Source: Allomeiothermus silvanus DSM 9946 (lineage in GTDB: Bacteria > Deinococcota > Deinococci > Deinococcales > Thermaceae). From it: a DNA stretch of 64,000 nt. The notes below the pieces were generated by a model that was not told the DNA's origin, did no database searches, and worked only from the letters and a program-made list of their open reading frames with translations. This document shows positions 63,475 to 64,000 of this stretch, piece by piece. The position numbers were made by a program, and so were the translations under genes. The DNA is taken from positions 392,001-456,000 of the forward strand of contig NC_014212.1 in assembly GCF_000092125.1 (NCBI RefSeq). Direction: 5' to 3'. The first letter of the stretch is position 1; the number at the start of each line of letters is the position of its first letter.

Positions 63475-64000
63475 TCACTTGGTGATCCAGTTCGTCACCA
63501 GCCAGGGGTTAAAGAGCACGATCAGCACCATCACTACCTGAATCACCACATAGGGGATGGCCCCCCAATAGATATCTGAGGTCTTGAGGCTGGGCGGGGC
63601 CACGCTGCGCAAGTAGAAGAGGGCGAACCCAAAAGGGGGATGCATGAAGGAGGTCTGGAGGTTCACCCCCAGCATCACCCCGAACCAGTACAGCCCGATC
63701 TTGTAGTCTTGCGGGTAGAGCTGTTCCATGATCCCCGTCACGGCGGGCAGGATCAGGGGGATCACGATAAAGGCGATCTCGAAATAGTCGAGGAAGAAGG
63801 CGATCAGGAAGACCAACAGGTTGAGCACGAGCAAAAAGGCCAGGGGGTTTTGCGGCAGGGTGCTCGACAGCAGGTTCTCCACCCAGCGGTCGCCGTCCAC
63901 CCCCACGAAGACCAGGCTGAAGATGCGCGAACCCACCAGGATAAAGGCCACGAAGGAGGTGATCCGGGCGGTGGATTCCATGGCCTGGAGCAGCACCTTC
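63475..64000 (-). CDS. TRAP transporter large permease (DctM family), cut by window edge
   Basis: Only the last ~175 residues are seen; the rest lies beyond the window. Five or more membrane helices are present, with LLVFLIAFFLDYFEIAFIVIPL and MLGVNLQTSFMHPPFGFALFYLR typical of DctM. It would form the transport channel together with a DctQ subunit. Its solute-binding protein is probably the dctP-like gene at 61306, though that gene is on the other strand. Confidence 0.9.
   Translation of the reverse strand, partial: KVLLQAMESTARITSFVAFILVGSRIFSLVFVGVDGDRWVENLLSSTLPQNPLAFLLVLNLLVFLIAFFLDYFEIAFIVIPLILPAVTGIMEQLYPQDYKIGLYWFGVMLGVNLQTSFMHPPFGFALFYLRSVAPPSLKTSDIYWGAIPYVVIQVVMVLIVLFNPWLVTNWITK

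Overview
The window looks like chromosomal DNA of a thermophilic Thermaceae bacterium (Deinococcota), most likely Meiothermus or Allomeiothermus. This is inferred from high GC content, very frequent CTCGAG (Leu-Glu) strings, lysine made through alpha-aminoadipate with a LysW carrier, a DnaJ without a zinc finger followed by a DafA/HspR-like gene, a GH57 branching enzyme, and dnaX carrying a long A run. No tRNA, rRNA, CRISPR array or prophage was seen.

Layout. 1-7.1 kb: end of a prolyl oligopeptidase, then aat, a secreted M16 peptidase and clpS-clpA, so three N-degron pathway genes lie together. 7.1-16.1 kb: a CsoR-family regulator, dnaX (tau/gamma slippage), a MazG-like hydrolase, a nitroreductase, the prepilin peptidase, a 36-residue ORF, prfB with its programmed frameshift, murA and a small ribbon-helix-helix protein; several short repeats lie between them. 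16.2-21.3 kb: a type II NADH dehydrogenase gene cut in two by an IS701-like element, a lytic transglycosylase and a rhomboid protease.

21.5-33.5 kb is a dense, all-minus stress block: clpB, ferritin-like protein, peroxiredoxin, glutaredoxin-like protein, DoxX, second ferritin-like protein, TrxC-like thioredoxin, Hsp20 (frameshifted), PsiE, KhtT- and KhtU-like antiporter genes, rhomboid, SDH-type protease, then hsp20 with its own promoter and an eRF1-like gene. The gene set recalls the transmissible locus of stress tolerance of Proteobacteria. The clpB, hsp20 and dnaK promoters share a HAIR-like operator (CTTGAGC-N7-TGTCAAG type), and a small MerR/HspR-like gene ends the dnaK-grpE-dnaJ operon at 41.3-45.1 kb, which suggests one heat-shock regulon.

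33.5-41.2 kb: an amidase, an unknown two-gene pair (118-residue protein plus a 797-residue glycine-zipper protein), a decayed ABC-F gene, an aldo/keto reductase and a Tat-exported dienelactone hydrolase. 45-51 kb: ftsH, dps, HU, plsC, GH57 branching enzyme and a membrane protein. 51.3-59.1 kb: the lysine cluster (homocitrate synthase-like, hacA/hacB, lysW, lysX, lysY, lysZ) with a TauE/SafE-like gene and a hicBA pair inside it. A leader ORF with tandem Lys codons, followed by a terminator, precedes the homocitrate synthase gene. 59-64 kb: uppS, rnhB, a lipoprotein, TRAP transporter parts and tnpB remnants.

Best candidates for follow-up: the lysine leader attenuator; the HAIR-linked stress regulon; a LysW without its four cysteines beside a cysteine-rich LysW-like protein; the dnaX A10 slippage site; a two-copy MITE-like element with covarying hairpins; and the glycine-zipper gene pair.
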